DNA of 64,000 bases from Roseovarius indicus (lineage in GTDB: Bacteria; Pseudomonadota; Alphaproteobacteria; Rhodobacterales; Rhodobacteraceae). A model generated the notes under the pieces. It was not told where the DNA came from. It saw only the letters and a list, made by a program, of their open reading frames with translations, and ran no database searches. Numbering within the stretch: position 1 is the stretch's first letter; each line of letters starts with the position of its first letter. This document shows, piece by piece, positions 52,741 to 60,389 of this stretch. The position numbers were made by a program, and so were the translations under genes. Where the stretch lies: the NCBI RefSeq assembly GCF_008728195.1, contig NZ_CP031598.1:5208001-5272000 (forward strand). Reading direction: 5' to 3'.

Positions 52741-52759
52741 CGCAGAAGATTCTTCTGCG
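52741..52759. promoter_or_regulatory. Candidate Lrp/AsnC operator upstream of the aldehyde dehydrogenase
   Basis: CGCAGAAGA-t-TCTTCTGCG is a perfect 9-bp inverted repeat. Its core CAGAAGATTCTTCTG matches the E. coli Lrp consensus YAGHAWATTWTDCTR at 13 of 15 positions. It lies 71-89 bp before the gene start and just after the Lrp-family gene, whose product is the likely binder. Confidence 0.55.
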
Positions 52760-52770
52760 GCCCCAAACCC

Positions 52771-52793
52771 CGTAGGCCGGGCTTCAGCCCGGC
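52771..52793. repeat. 23-bp GTAGGCCGGGC hairpin repeat, copy 1
   Basis: The 23 bases are identical to 57957-57979. They contain GCCGGGC-ttca-GCCCGGC, a 7-bp stem. This copy lies 2 bp before the stop end of the Lrp gene, the other 4 bp after the doeA stop. Such short palindromes are scattered in many Rhodobacterales genomes. Confidence 0.65.
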
Positions 52794-52795
52794 AC

Positions 52796-53278
52796 TTACC
52801 CATCCCCCAACAATATATCCAGGGGCGGCGCCATGCCCCCCTTCACCCGCTTCGTCACCACGTAGGTAAAATACTTCGCCAGCCCGACCCGCGCATCCAG
52901 CATCGCATCGATCAGGCGCTGGTAACTGTCGATATCCCGCGTCACGATCTCCAGCAGGTAATCGAACCCGCCGCCCAGCGCCCAGCAGCCCACGATCTCC
53001 TCGTAGCCCTGCACCGCATCCTCGAACACCCGGAACGCCGCAGCCGTATGATCGGCCAGCTCCGCCGCCACGAACACCCGCACATATGGTCCGAGCTTCT
53101 TCAGGCTGATCTCGGCCCGATACCCCTCGATCACCCCCGCCTTCTCAAGCTTGCGCAGCCGCTCCCAGCACGGGCTCGCCGACAAACCCACCTCCTCGGC
53201 CAGCTCCGCCTTGGTGATCCTTCCCCGCACCGACAGAACCTTCAGGATGTCGAGATCGCGGTCGTCCAGACGCACCAT
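52796..53278 (-). CDS. Lrp/AsnC-family transcriptional regulator
   Basis: A 160-residue regulator. The N-terminal helix-turn-helix is LDDRDLDILKVLSVRGRITKAELAEEVGLSASPCWERLRKLEKAGVIEGYRAEI; the C-terminal RAM domain (about 75-150) binds an amino acid and builds octamers. Similar regulators (DoeX/AsnC) sit in ectoine degradation loci. Its ATG at 53278 is 3 bp after the nitrilase stop, making it the last gene of the eutB operon. A fitting palindrome lies 37 bp past its stop, before the aldehyde dehydrogenase gene. Confidence 0.9.
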   Translation of the reverse strand: MVRLDDRDLDILKVLSVRGRITKAELAEEVGLSASPCWERLRKLEKAGVIEGYRAEISLKKLGPYVRVFVAAELADHTAAAFRVFEDAVQGYEEIVGCWALGGGFDYLLEIVTRDIDSYQRLIDAMLDARVGLAKYFTYVVTKRVKGGMAPPLDILLGDG

Positions 53279-53281
53279 GCC

Positions 53282-54040
53282 CTAAAGTTTCCGGCTATCG
53301 ACAAGGTAAGGCAGCCGCGCCTGCGCCGCCGCGACCCGGTCAAGATCGATGTCGAGCGTCACGAAACCTTCCTCACCCACCGGCACGCCTGTCACCGCAC
53401 CATCCGGCGCCACGATCCGCCCGCCACCATAGAAGCCCAGCCCATGCAATTCGCCCGCATGATCTGCATACCCGATGTAAATCCCGTTCTCGAACGCACG
53501 CGTCGGCACCACCTTCTCGGCCACGAACCCCCAATCGGCACCCAGCGCCGTCGGCACCAGCACCAACTGCGCCCCGCCCAGCGCCGCCTGTCGCAGGCTC
53601 TCGGGGAATTCCACCTCGTAACAGATGATCATCGCGACCTTCACACCGCCCACCTCGGCAAAACTCACAGCCTCGCCCAGCCCGAACGCCTCAACCTCGA
53701 AACTCTGCGGCGAGGCCAGCCTCTTCCGGTGATTGGCCAGCAATTGACCCTCCGGCCCGATCAGCGCGGCGGAGTTGTAGACACCATCCTCCCCCCGTTC
53801 GGCATAGCCCCACGCCAATGCCGTGCCGTACAAGATCGCCAACCCCGCCATCCTCTTGGCAAACGGCCCGTCCGGCGCCTCGGCCAGCTTCCCGTAATCC
53901 GCCTTGGCGTCATACCCCGTCGCGAACAGCTCCGGGCACAGGACCAGATTGCAATGCTGCCCCGCCATGTACTTCTCCAGCCCGGCCAGCTTCTCGTCCT
54001 GCGTCGCCCCCGCGCGGCACTGATACACCCCAAGCTTCAT
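53282..54040 (-). CDS. Carbon-nitrogen hydrolase (nitrilase superfamily)
   Basis: A 252-residue nitrilase-fold amidase. The Glu-Lys-Cys triad is complete: glutamate in LVLCPELFATGYD, lysine in NHRKRLASP, and cysteine in MIICYEVEFPESLR. It would hydrolyse an amide or nitrile C-N bond. The ATG at 54040 overlaps the EutC stop by 4 bp, so it is translated with the ectoine-type genes. Its substrate is unknown. A role in removing an acetyl or amide group from an intermediate of the neighbouring pathway is an inference. Confidence 0.87.
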   Translation of the reverse strand: MKLGVYQCRAGATQDEKLAGLEKYMAGQHCNLVLCPELFATGYDAKADYGKLAEAPDGPFAKRMAGLAILYGTALAWGYAERGEDGVYNSAALIGPEGQLLANHRKRLASPQSFEVEAFGLGEAVSFAEVGGVKVAMIICYEVEFPESLRQAALGGAQLVLVPTALGADWGFVAEKVVPTRAFENGIYIGYADHAGELHGLGFYGGGRIVAPDGAVTGVPVGEEGFVTLDIDLDRVAAAQARLPYLVDSRKL

Positions 54041-55029
54041 GACTTTATCACCGTCCCGGCATCACCACCCGCCAGCTTCGCAGCCACATGGCTGGCAATC
54101 GCCGTATCCTGCGCACCCGTCCCGGTCAGGTCGGCAATGGTAACATCCTCGGCAGCCTTACGCCCCGCACTCTTCTTCGTGATCACATCGCCCAGTTCCA
54201 CCGGCGCGCCTCCTGTCCATAGCCCCGCCGCGATCGCACTGCGAAGCTCGCCCAGTTTCTCGGTCTGGCTCCCCCGGTCGGCGACATACAGATCCGCCGC
54301 CACAAGCGCCTTCGCCTCGACCTCGTTCTTGCCCTCCTGGTCCGACCCCATCGCCGTCACATGCAACCCGGGGTGCAGCCACTCGGCCTTCAGCACCGGC
54401 TCCTTCGCCGGCGTCGTCGTCACAACCAACTGGCTTTCCGCCACGAGTTGCGCCGGATCAGAGACGATTTCCGCCTCCACGCCCAGCGAATTCTTCAGGT
54501 CCTTCGCACACTCCGCCGCCTTCTGCTCATCCCGCCCCCAGACGATCACCCGCTCGAACGGCCGCACCAGGTGCGCCGCCTGCATCTGCAACCTGGCCTG
54601 CACCCCGGTGCCGATCACCCCGGCGGTCGTCACCACCTCCGGCGCCAGGTGCCTTGCCGCCACGGCGCCCGCGGCAGCGGTCCGAATATCCGTCAGGTAG
54701 CCATTGTCCAGGAAAAGAGCCTTCACCAGCCCCGTCTGAGCCGAAAACAGGATCATCAGCCCGTTCAGCGACGGCAGCCCCAGCTTCGGATTGTCGAAAA
54801 ACCCCGGGCTCACCTTGATCGCGAACCCCTCGAAACCGGGGATATAGGCGGTCTTCACATCCACCTCGCCGTTCGCCGCCGGCAAATCCATCGACAGGAT
54901 CGGCGGCATCACCACCTCGCCCCCGGCCAGCGCGGCAAACGCCGACTCGATCACGTCGACAGTCTCGAGGTCCAGCGCCACCACCTCGCGCAGCTCCGCC
55001 TCGGTCATGATCCGGATATCATTCGCCAT
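54037..55029 (-). CDS. eutC: EutC-like ornithine cyclodeaminase-family protein
   Basis: A 330-residue protein of the ornithine cyclodeaminase/mu-crystallin family. The Rossmann segment TAGVIGTGVQARLQMQAAHLV binds NAD(P), and KVSPGFFDNPKLGLPSLNGLMILFSAQTG carries the usual lysine and ring-binding residues. In Sinorhizobium and Ruegeria the matching gene eutC belongs to ectoine/hydroxyectoine utilisation with eutB. The ATG at 55029 has AAGGGAGAG upstream inside the end of the reductase gene, overlapping it by 11 bp. The nitrilase start overlaps its stop. Confidence 0.83.
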   Translation of the reverse strand: MANDIRIMTEAELREVVALDLETVDVIESAFAALAGGEVVMPPILSMDLPAANGEVDVKTAYIPGFEGFAIKVSPGFFDNPKLGLPSLNGLMILFSAQTGLVKALFLDNGYLTDIRTAAAGAVAARHLAPEVVTTAGVIGTGVQARLQMQAAHLVRPFERVIVWGRDEQKAAECAKDLKNSLGVEAEIVSDPAQLVAESQLVVTTTPAKEPVLKAEWLHPGLHVTAMGSDQEGKNEVEAKALVAADLYVADRGSQTEKLGELRSAIAAGLWTGGAPVELGDVITKKSAGRKAAEDVTIADLTGTGAQDTAIASHVAAKLAGGDAGTVIKS

Positions 55030-55597
55030 CACTCTCTCCCTTCACCAGCTCACCGGCCAGCTTTTCAGCACGCTCCAGCGCCTCGGTGTCACTCATCACG
55101 TCGCCCGCCGCCCGCACGTTGCACGACCTTATCAACTCCCGCCGCGCGAACCCCATCCGGTTGAGCGCCGGCCCGTACTGCTCCAGCAGATCGCCGTACA
55201 ATTCCGACCCCTCGCCCTGCACCTGCACAAGCACCAACGCGAGGCCGGGCTTGAACTCCGTAGGCTCCGGATTGGTCAGGTAATCGGGTCTGAACAGGCC
55301 GAAAAACCGGTCAAGCGCCAGCTTCATCTGCCCCGTCATGTTGCAGAAGTAGATCGGCGTCGCGAGCACCAGTACATCGGCGCCCTTCACATCCTCCAGC
55401 ACCGGCGTCAGGTCATCCTCCGGTCCGTCGAGCCCGGCGGCGCCATCCCCCACATACCCCGAATACTCCAACCCGCGCAGCGCATGGGTCAGGATCTCCG
55501 CCCTCTGCGCCTCCGCCGCTTCGCAGAATCGCGACGCCAGCTGGTCACTGTTCCCGCCCGGCCTCGGGCTCCCCAACAGGCAGACAACCTTACTCAT
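55019..55597 (-). CDS. NAD(P)H-dependent FMN reductase / flavodoxin-fold protein
   Basis: A 192-residue flavodoxin-like protein. The phosphate loop LLGSPRPGGNSDQLASRF (about 7-24) and ADVLVLATPIYFCNMTGQMKLALDRFFGLF (about 75-104) are the marks of the NADPH-dependent FMN reductase family. It would reduce FMN or a quinone-like substrate. The ATG at 55597 overlaps the EutB stop (ATGA), and its own end overlaps EutC. It is not a standard member of ectoine operons that I know, which makes its tight coupling notable. Confidence 0.83.
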   Translation of the reverse strand: MSKVVCLLGSPRPGGNSDQLASRFCEAAEAQRAEILTHALRGLEYSGYVGDGAAGLDGPEDDLTPVLEDVKGADVLVLATPIYFCNMTGQMKLALDRFFGLFRPDYLTNPEPTEFKPGLALVLVQVQGEGSELYGDLLEQYGPALNRMGFARRELIRSCNVRAAGDVMSDTEALERAEKLAGELVKGESDGE

Positions 55598-56601
55598 GCC
55601 GCCCTCCGATAAGGTTTGCCCTCAACCGTCACATCGCCCAACTGCACGTCCTGCCCCGTCACGATTCGCGTGAACATATCCATATCAAGGTTCCGCCCCG
55701 TCACGATCGTCGCCGTCGGCCCGCTCAGCTTGACCTTCCCGGTCAAAACCGCCGCCAAACCGACCACGCAAGCCCCCTCCGCCACGATCCGATCCTCGTA
55801 ATAGAGCACCTGCATCGCGTGATAGATCTCGTCCTCGCTCACCAGCACCACATCGTCCAGAAGGTCACGGCACATCGGAAAGGACAGCTTGTTCGCCATC
55901 CCGATCCCGCCGCCCAGGCTGTCGGCCAGCGAGGCCACTTCCTCGACCTCCACCGGATGCCCGGCCCTGATGCTCTCATACATCGCCGCCCCCCGGTCCA
56001 TGGTGATCCCCACCACCCGAATATGCGGCTTGATTGCCTTCGCCGCCAACGCCACCCCGGCGGCCAGCCCGCCACCGGACAACGGCACCAGAATCGTCTC
56101 TAAATCAGGCCGTTTCGCCATAATCTCCAGCCCGATCGTCCCCTGACCGCAAATCACAGCCGGGTCGTCGAAGGGCGAAATTTCCACCAACCCCTCCTCC
56201 TCGACCAGCCGCAGCGACTCCGCCAGCGCGTCATCCTGGCTCCGCCCCGCGATCCGCACCTCGGCGCCCAGCGCCCGTATGCCATCCACCTTCGCCTGCG
56301 GCACCAGCTCCGACATGCAGATCACCGCCCGCATCCCTTTCTCGCGCGCCGCAAACGCCACCCCGCGCCCGTGATTGCCCGTCGAACAGCACGTCACCCC
56401 CGGCGCATCGCTCACGCTGGCAACGGCATTGAACGCTCCCCTCAGCTTGAAGGCGCCGATCGGCTGCATGTTCTCCAGTTTCAGCAGGAACTCCTGCCCC
56501 CCGGCCTCCGTCATGAACGGCGACGGCACAAGGGGCGTCCCATCCGCCACCCCCCGCAAGACTTGCGCGGCGGCATAGATATCGGCCAGTGTCGGCGTCA
56601 T
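55594..56601 (-). CDS. eutB: EutB-like threonine/serine dehydratase
   Basis: A 335-residue PLP fold-type II enzyme. The Schiff-base lysine is in GAFKLRGAFNAVAS (about 51-64), and VPLSGGGLAAGVALAAKAI is the glycine-rich phosphate-binding loop. This is the dehydratase group that includes threonine deaminase; the nearby eutC and ectoine hydrolase-like genes identify it as EutB, proposed to act on the hydroxylated intermediate of hydroxyectoine. The ATG at 56601 has GAGGGAG upstream. It is the first gene of eutB-reductase-eutC-nitrilase-lrp, divergent from doeA. Confidence 0.85.
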   Translation of the reverse strand: MTPTLADIYAAAQVLRGVADGTPLVPSPFMTEAGGQEFLLKLENMQPIGAFKLRGAFNAVASVSDAPGVTCCSTGNHGRGVAFAAREKGMRAVICMSELVPQAKVDGIRALGAEVRIAGRSQDDALAESLRLVEEEGLVEISPFDDPAVICGQGTIGLEIMAKRPDLETILVPLSGGGLAAGVALAAKAIKPHIRVVGITMDRGAAMYESIRAGHPVEVEEVASLADSLGGGIGMANKLSFPMCRDLLDDVVLVSEDEIYHAMQVLYYEDRIVAEGACVVGLAAVLTGKVKLSGPTATIVTGRNLDMDMFTRIVTGQDVQLGDVTVEGKPYRRAA

Positions 56602-56767
56602 GGTTCACTCCCTCGTCTTCCGGGCACTCTTGCCCCCGGTCCTGCCTACGTCAACTCCGCCACCGCCCGGAGGTTCAAAAACGACACCGGGGGGCGGGTT
56701 TCTTGGGGCAGGCCGGGCATTTGCCCCCCACGGTGCCACGGAAACGACCCCTAATTCAGGATAACGC

Positions 56768-57952
56768 ATGCTCCAGAAAGACCTTCCCTTCTCCCAGACC
56801 GAATTCGACCGGCGGCTCGAACTGACCCGCATGGCGATGGAGGACGCGGGCATCGACCTGCTTTTCGTCACCGACCCCTCGAACCAGAACTGGCTGACGG
56901 CCTATGATGGCTGGTCCTTCTACGTGCATCAGGGCGTGATGGTCCCGATGGAGGGCGATCCCATCTGGTGGGGCCGGCGCATGGATTCCTTCGGCGCCCG
57001 CCGCACCTGCTGGATGGCAGAGGAACAGATCCTCGGCTATGGCGACCATTTCGTCCAATCCACCGAACGCCACCCGATGCAGGATCTGGCCGGCCGCATC
57101 TACGCGCTGGGCCTCGGCTCCGTCCGCATCGGTGTCGAGATGGAGAACTACTATTACTCCGCCAAGGCGCACGAGGTGCTGACCGAGATGCTGCCCGACG
57201 CCACCTTCGTCGATGCCACCGCGCTGGTGAACTGGCAGCGCCTGATCAAGTCGGAGGAGGAGATCGCCTTCATCCGCAAGGCCGCGAAGATCTCCGAAAA
57301 GGTCGTGCAAACCGCCATCGACAAGGCCGAACCCGGCCTCAAGAAGAACGAGCTCGTGGCCGAAATCATGAAGGCCGGCATCGCCGGCGTCGATGACATC
57401 TGGGGCGACTACCCGGCTATCGTGCCGCTCACCCCCTCCGGCCTCGACGCCACCGCCGCCCACCTCACGTGGAACGGCGATGAGATGCGAAAAAACGAGG
57501 CCACCTTCTTCGAACTCTCCGGCTGCTACCGGCGTTACCACGCTCCGCTCTGCCGCACGGTCTACCTGGGCAAGCCGCCCAAGGAAGTGCTCAACGCTGA
57601 AAAGGCCCAGCTGGAGGGCATCGAAGCCGGCCTCGCCGCCGCCCGCGCCGGCAACCGCGCCTGCGACATCGCCAATGCCTTCATCGGCGTGCTGCAAAAA
57701 CACGGCATCCACCGAGAAGGGCGCTGCGGCTATCCCATCGGCCTCTCCTACCCGCCCGACTGGGGCGAACGCACCGCATCGATCCGCTCCGAGGATGAAA
57801 CCGTGCTCGAACCCGGCATGGTCTTCCACTTCATGCCGGCCCTCTGGCTGGAAACCTGGGGGCTCGAGACCACCGAGACCATCCTCATCAAGGAAACCGG
57901 CGAGGCCGAGACCCTCTGCGACATGCCCCGCAAGCTCTTCGTCAAGGACTGA
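56768..57952 (+). CDS. doeA: Ectoine hydrolase-type M24 enzyme (DoeA/EutD)
   Basis: A 394-residue creatinase/aminopeptidase P-fold protein. The N-terminal domain has GIDLLFVTDPSNQNWLTAYDGWSFYVHQGVMVP and WWGRRMDSFGARRTCW, close to DoeA. The C-terminal pita-bread domain runs from IAFIRKAAKISEKVVQTAI to TETILIKETGEAETL; several of the metal ligands of ordinary M24 peptidases appear changed, as in ectoine hydrolase. DoeA opens the ectoine ring to N-acetyl-diaminobutyrate. The ATG at 56768 has AGGA 7 bp upstream. It is divergent from eutB and is followed by a terminator. Confidence 0.87.
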   Translation: MLQKDLPFSQTEFDRRLELTRMAMEDAGIDLLFVTDPSNQNWLTAYDGWSFYVHQGVMVPMEGDPIWWGRRMDSFGARRTCWMAEEQILGYGDHFVQSTERHPMQDLAGRIYALGLGSVRIGVEMENYYYSAKAHEVLTEMLPDATFVDATALVNWQRLIKSEEEIAFIRKAAKISEKVVQTAIDKAEPGLKKNELVAEIMKAGIAGVDDIWGDYPAIVPLTPSGLDATAAHLTWNGDEMRKNEATFFELSGCYRRYHAPLCRTVYLGKPPKEVLNAEKAQLEGIEAGLAAARAGNRACDIANAFIGVLQKHGIHREGRCGYPIGLSYPPDWGERTASIRSEDETVLEPGMVFHFMPALWLETWGLETTETILIKETGEAETLCDMPRKLFVKD

Positions 57953-57956
57953 GCCA

Positions 57957-57979
57957 CGTAGGCCGGGCTTCAGCCCGGC
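57957..57979. repeat. 23-bp GTAGGCCGGGC hairpin repeat, copy 2
   Basis: This copy is identical to 52771-52793 and lies 4 bp after the doeA stop, forming a 7-bp GCCGGGC/GCCCGGC stem ahead of the true terminator. Confidence 0.65.
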
Positions 57980-57992
57980 CCCCGCAAACCAA

Positions 57993-58020
57993 AAAAGGCA
58001 GCCCTCCCAGGCTGCCTTTT
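57993..58020. terminator. Bidirectional terminator between doeA and spuC
   Basis: AAAAGGCAGCC-ctccca-GGCTGCCTTTT has a perfect 11-bp stem with A and T runs, so it can end both convergent transcripts. Confidence 0.88.
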
Positions 58021-58057
58021 CCATGTCGGTTCAGACCCTGTTCCGGCCAAACAAGCC

Positions 58058-59455
58058 TCAGCTCGCCGCCTTCATGAGGCCCTCGTCCTCAAGCTGCTTA
58101 TGCGCCAGGTCAAGCGCCTTCCACGCCCGGTCGGCCAGCATGTCGACCTCGTCCTTGGTGATCACCAGCGGCGGCGAAATCACCATCCGGTCGCCCACGT
58201 GGCGCATCACCAGACCGTTGGCAAAGCAATGTTCGCGGCAGATCAGCCCGGCCGTCCCCTTGTCGGCCGCGAACGCCGCGCGGCTCTCCTTGTGCGGCGT
58301 CAGCGCGATCGAGCCCATCAGCCCCTGGATCTTCGCCTCGCCCACCAGCGGGTGGTCGGCCAGCGCTTCCCACTTGCCTTTCAGGTAGGGCGCCGTCTCC
58401 TTGCCGGCCCGCTCGACGATGCCTTCCTCGTCGAGAATCCGCAGGTTCTCCAGCGCCACGGCACAGGACACCGGATGCCCCGAATAGGTGTAGCCATGCG
58501 AGAACTCGCAGCCGTTCAGCACATCCGCCACCTCGTCACACACGACCGACCCGCCAATCGGCGCATAGCCAGAGCTCAGGCCCTTGGCGATGGTCATGAT
58601 ATGCGGCTTGATGCCAAAGCTCTCCGAGGCGAACCAGTCACCGGTGCGCCCGAACCCGCAAATCACCTCGTCGGCGATCAGCAGGATGCCGTACTTGTCA
58701 CAGATCCGCTGGATCTCGGGCCAATAGCTCTTCGGCGGAATGATCACGCCCCCGGCACCCTGGATCGGTTCGCCGATGAACGCGGCCACCTTCTCGGGGC
58801 CCAGCTCCTCGATCTTCTCTTCCAGCTCCCGCGCGCGCATCAGCCCGAACTCTTCGGGGTCCATGTCGCCGCCCTCGGCATACCAATGGGGCTGGCCGAT
58901 ATGGTGAATGTTCTCGATCGGCATGTCGCCCTGCTCGTGCATCGGCACCATGCCGCCAAGGCTGGCGCTGCCCATGCTCGACCCGTGATAGGCGTTCATG
59001 CGCGAGATGATGATCTTCCGCTCCGGCTGGCCCTTCTCGGCCCAATAGGTGCGCACGAGACGGATATTGGTATCGTTCGCCTCCGACCCCGAGCTCGCAA
59101 AGAACGTGTGATTCAGGTCATAGGGCGTCAGCGACGCGATCTTTTCCGAAAGCGCGATCGCCGGCACGTGGGTTGTCTGGAAGAACGTGTTGTAATAGGG
59201 CAGTTCCTTCATCTGGCGCGCCGCCGCCTCGGCCAGCTCGTCGCGCCCGTAGCCCAGGTTCACGCACCACAGCCCCGCCATCGCGTCCAGCATCTCGTTG
59301 CCGTCGCTGTCGGTCAGGGTCACGCCGTTGGCCCGGGTGATGACGCGCACACCCTTCTTGTTCAGGTCGTGCCCGTGGGTGAACGGATGCAGATGGTGCG
59401 CCGCGTCGAGCGCCTGCAGTTCAGCCGTGGGCATGTGATTGGTGATCATCGTCAT
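58058..59455 (-). CDS. spuC: Putrescine-type aminotransferase SpuC
   Basis: A 465-residue class III aminotransferase very like Pseudomonas SpuC: LQALDAAHHLHPFTHGHDLNKKGVRVITRANG at the start, LDAMAGLWCVNLGYGRDEL, PYYNTFFQTTHVPAI, and the PLP lysine in MTIAKGLSSGYAPIGG. SpuC moves an amino group from putrescine (or cadaverine, GABA) to pyruvate. The ATG at 59455 has AAGAGG upstream. A GntR gene lies 90 bp upstream on the same strand, and the second pot operon diverges from it, forming a putrescine uptake and use unit. Confidence 0.9.
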   Translation of the reverse strand: MTMITNHMPTAELQALDAAHHLHPFTHGHDLNKKGVRVITRANGVTLTDSDGNEMLDAMAGLWCVNLGYGRDELAEAAARQMKELPYYNTFFQTTHVPAIALSEKIASLTPYDLNHTFFASSGSEANDTNIRLVRTYWAEKGQPERKIIISRMNAYHGSSMGSASLGGMVPMHEQGDMPIENIHHIGQPHWYAEGGDMDPEEFGLMRARELEEKIEELGPEKVAAFIGEPIQGAGGVIIPPKSYWPEIQRICDKYGILLIADEVICGFGRTGDWFASESFGIKPHIMTIAKGLSSGYAPIGGSVVCDEVADVLNGCEFSHGYTYSGHPVSCAVALENLRILDEEGIVERAGKETAPYLKGKWEALADHPLVGEAKIQGLMGSIALTPHKESRAAFAADKGTAGLICREHCFANGLVMRHVGDRMVISPPLVITKDEVDMLADRAWKALDLAHKQLEDEGLMKAAS

Positions 59456-59517
59456 GGCAAAACCTCTTCTGGCAGGAATCACGTGAAAGCGGCCTCTGCC
59501 GCGGTCAGCCCCAGAAT

Positions 59518-59527
59518 ATGATCAAAT
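59518..59527. promoter_or_regulatory. ATGATCAAAT motif upstream of spuC
   Basis: This differs by a few end bases from the palindrome TTTGATCAAA seen at 49643 and 60334, keeping TGATCAAA. It lies 63-72 bp before the spuC start and is a candidate GntR site. Confidence 0.4.
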
Positions 59528-59545
59528 TATACGATGTCAATCGAA

Positions 59546-60253
59546 TCAGGTCGCAGGCCCCGGTTTGCCGAAGGAAAGCCGCACCTGCTCCATTCCCTGA
59601 ACCACGTCGTCGCAAATCGCCTTCGCCGCGCGCTCGCCATCGCCGGCCCGCATCGCGTCGAGCACCTCCTTGTGCTTGTCCGGCAGGTTCTGCGTGCCCA
59701 TCCGCCCACACACCACCCGAAGCGACGGCCCGAAGCGCAGCCACAGCCCGTCTGCCAGGTTCGCAAGGATCGGCTGATTGGCCAGATCATAGATCGCCTT
59801 GTGAAACGAATAGTTCCGCTCCAGGTAAATCCGCAGATCGCCGGTCTCGATCGCCCGGTCCAACTCGGCATCCAACTCGGTCAGCCGGGCAAGGTCTTCC
59901 CCAGTCGCCCGCTCGGTCGCGCACTTGGTCAGGTAAGGGTCAAGCCATTGACGCGCAACGATCAATTCGCTCACATGATCCGCCGTCAACTGCGGCACAG
60001 ACACCCGCCTGTTGCCCTGGAACTCCAGCGCACCCTCCGCGATCAACCGCCGGATCGCCTCGCGCACCGGCGTCATCCCGGCGCCCATCCGATCGGTCAG
60101 CCCCTGGATGGTCACCGCCTGCCCCGGCGCAAGGTCGCCGAACAGCACCAGCGCCCGCAACTGCCGGTAAATCAGCTCATGCGCCGGTAGCCGCCCGGGG
60201 TCTTCCTCCGGCCTGCCCATTTTTTGTGCCGCGATGTTCATCCGTTGGTTCAT
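59546..60253 (-). CDS. GntR/FadR-family (FCD) transcriptional regulator
   Basis: A 235-residue regulator. The winged helix covers LPAHELIYRQLRALVLFGDLAPGQAVTIQGLTDRMGAGMTPVREAIRRLIAEGALEFQGNRRVSVPQL, and the C-terminal FCD domain (about 95-225) binds a metal and a small acid or amine. The ATG at 60253 has GGAGAGAG upstream; 60241 is possible. It lies between spuC and potF, with TTTGATCAAA-like sites next to both, so it probably controls putrescine uptake and use. Confidence 0.9.
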   Translation of the reverse strand: MNQRMNIAAQKMGRPEEDPGRLPAHELIYRQLRALVLFGDLAPGQAVTIQGLTDRMGAGMTPVREAIRRLIAEGALEFQGNRRVSVPQLTADHVSELIVARQWLDPYLTKCATERATGEDLARLTELDAELDRAIETGDLRIYLERNYSFHKAIYDLANQPILANLADGLWLRFGPSLRVVCGRMGTQNLPDKHKEVLDAMRAGDGERAAKAICDDVVQGMEQVRLSFGKPGPAT

Positions 60254-60333
60254 CTCTCTCCGTCACCTCCCGAGTGTCCTTGCGAGTTTAACGACAAGGT
60301 GGAAACATTACTATATTGCCATGCGCGGAAATT

Positions 60334-60343
60334 TTTGATCAAA
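60334..60343. promoter_or_regulatory. TTTGATCAAA palindrome upstream of potF
   Basis: A perfect 10-bp palindrome identical to 49643-49652 lies 47-56 bp before the potF start, flanked by GCGGA and TCCGC. It is the strongest candidate operator for the GntR protein. Confidence 0.5.
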
Positions 60344-60389
60344 TCCGCAACCAAGGCATGAGAAGATGCCGATCCAACGGGAGAACGAC

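Noticed and set aside
52796..57952. Possible DoeB/EutE hidden among the ectoine-type genes
   Set aside because: No frame here shows the zinc-binding HxxE..H pattern of the succinylglutamate desuccinylase family. The only hydrolases are the nitrilase and the M24 enzyme.
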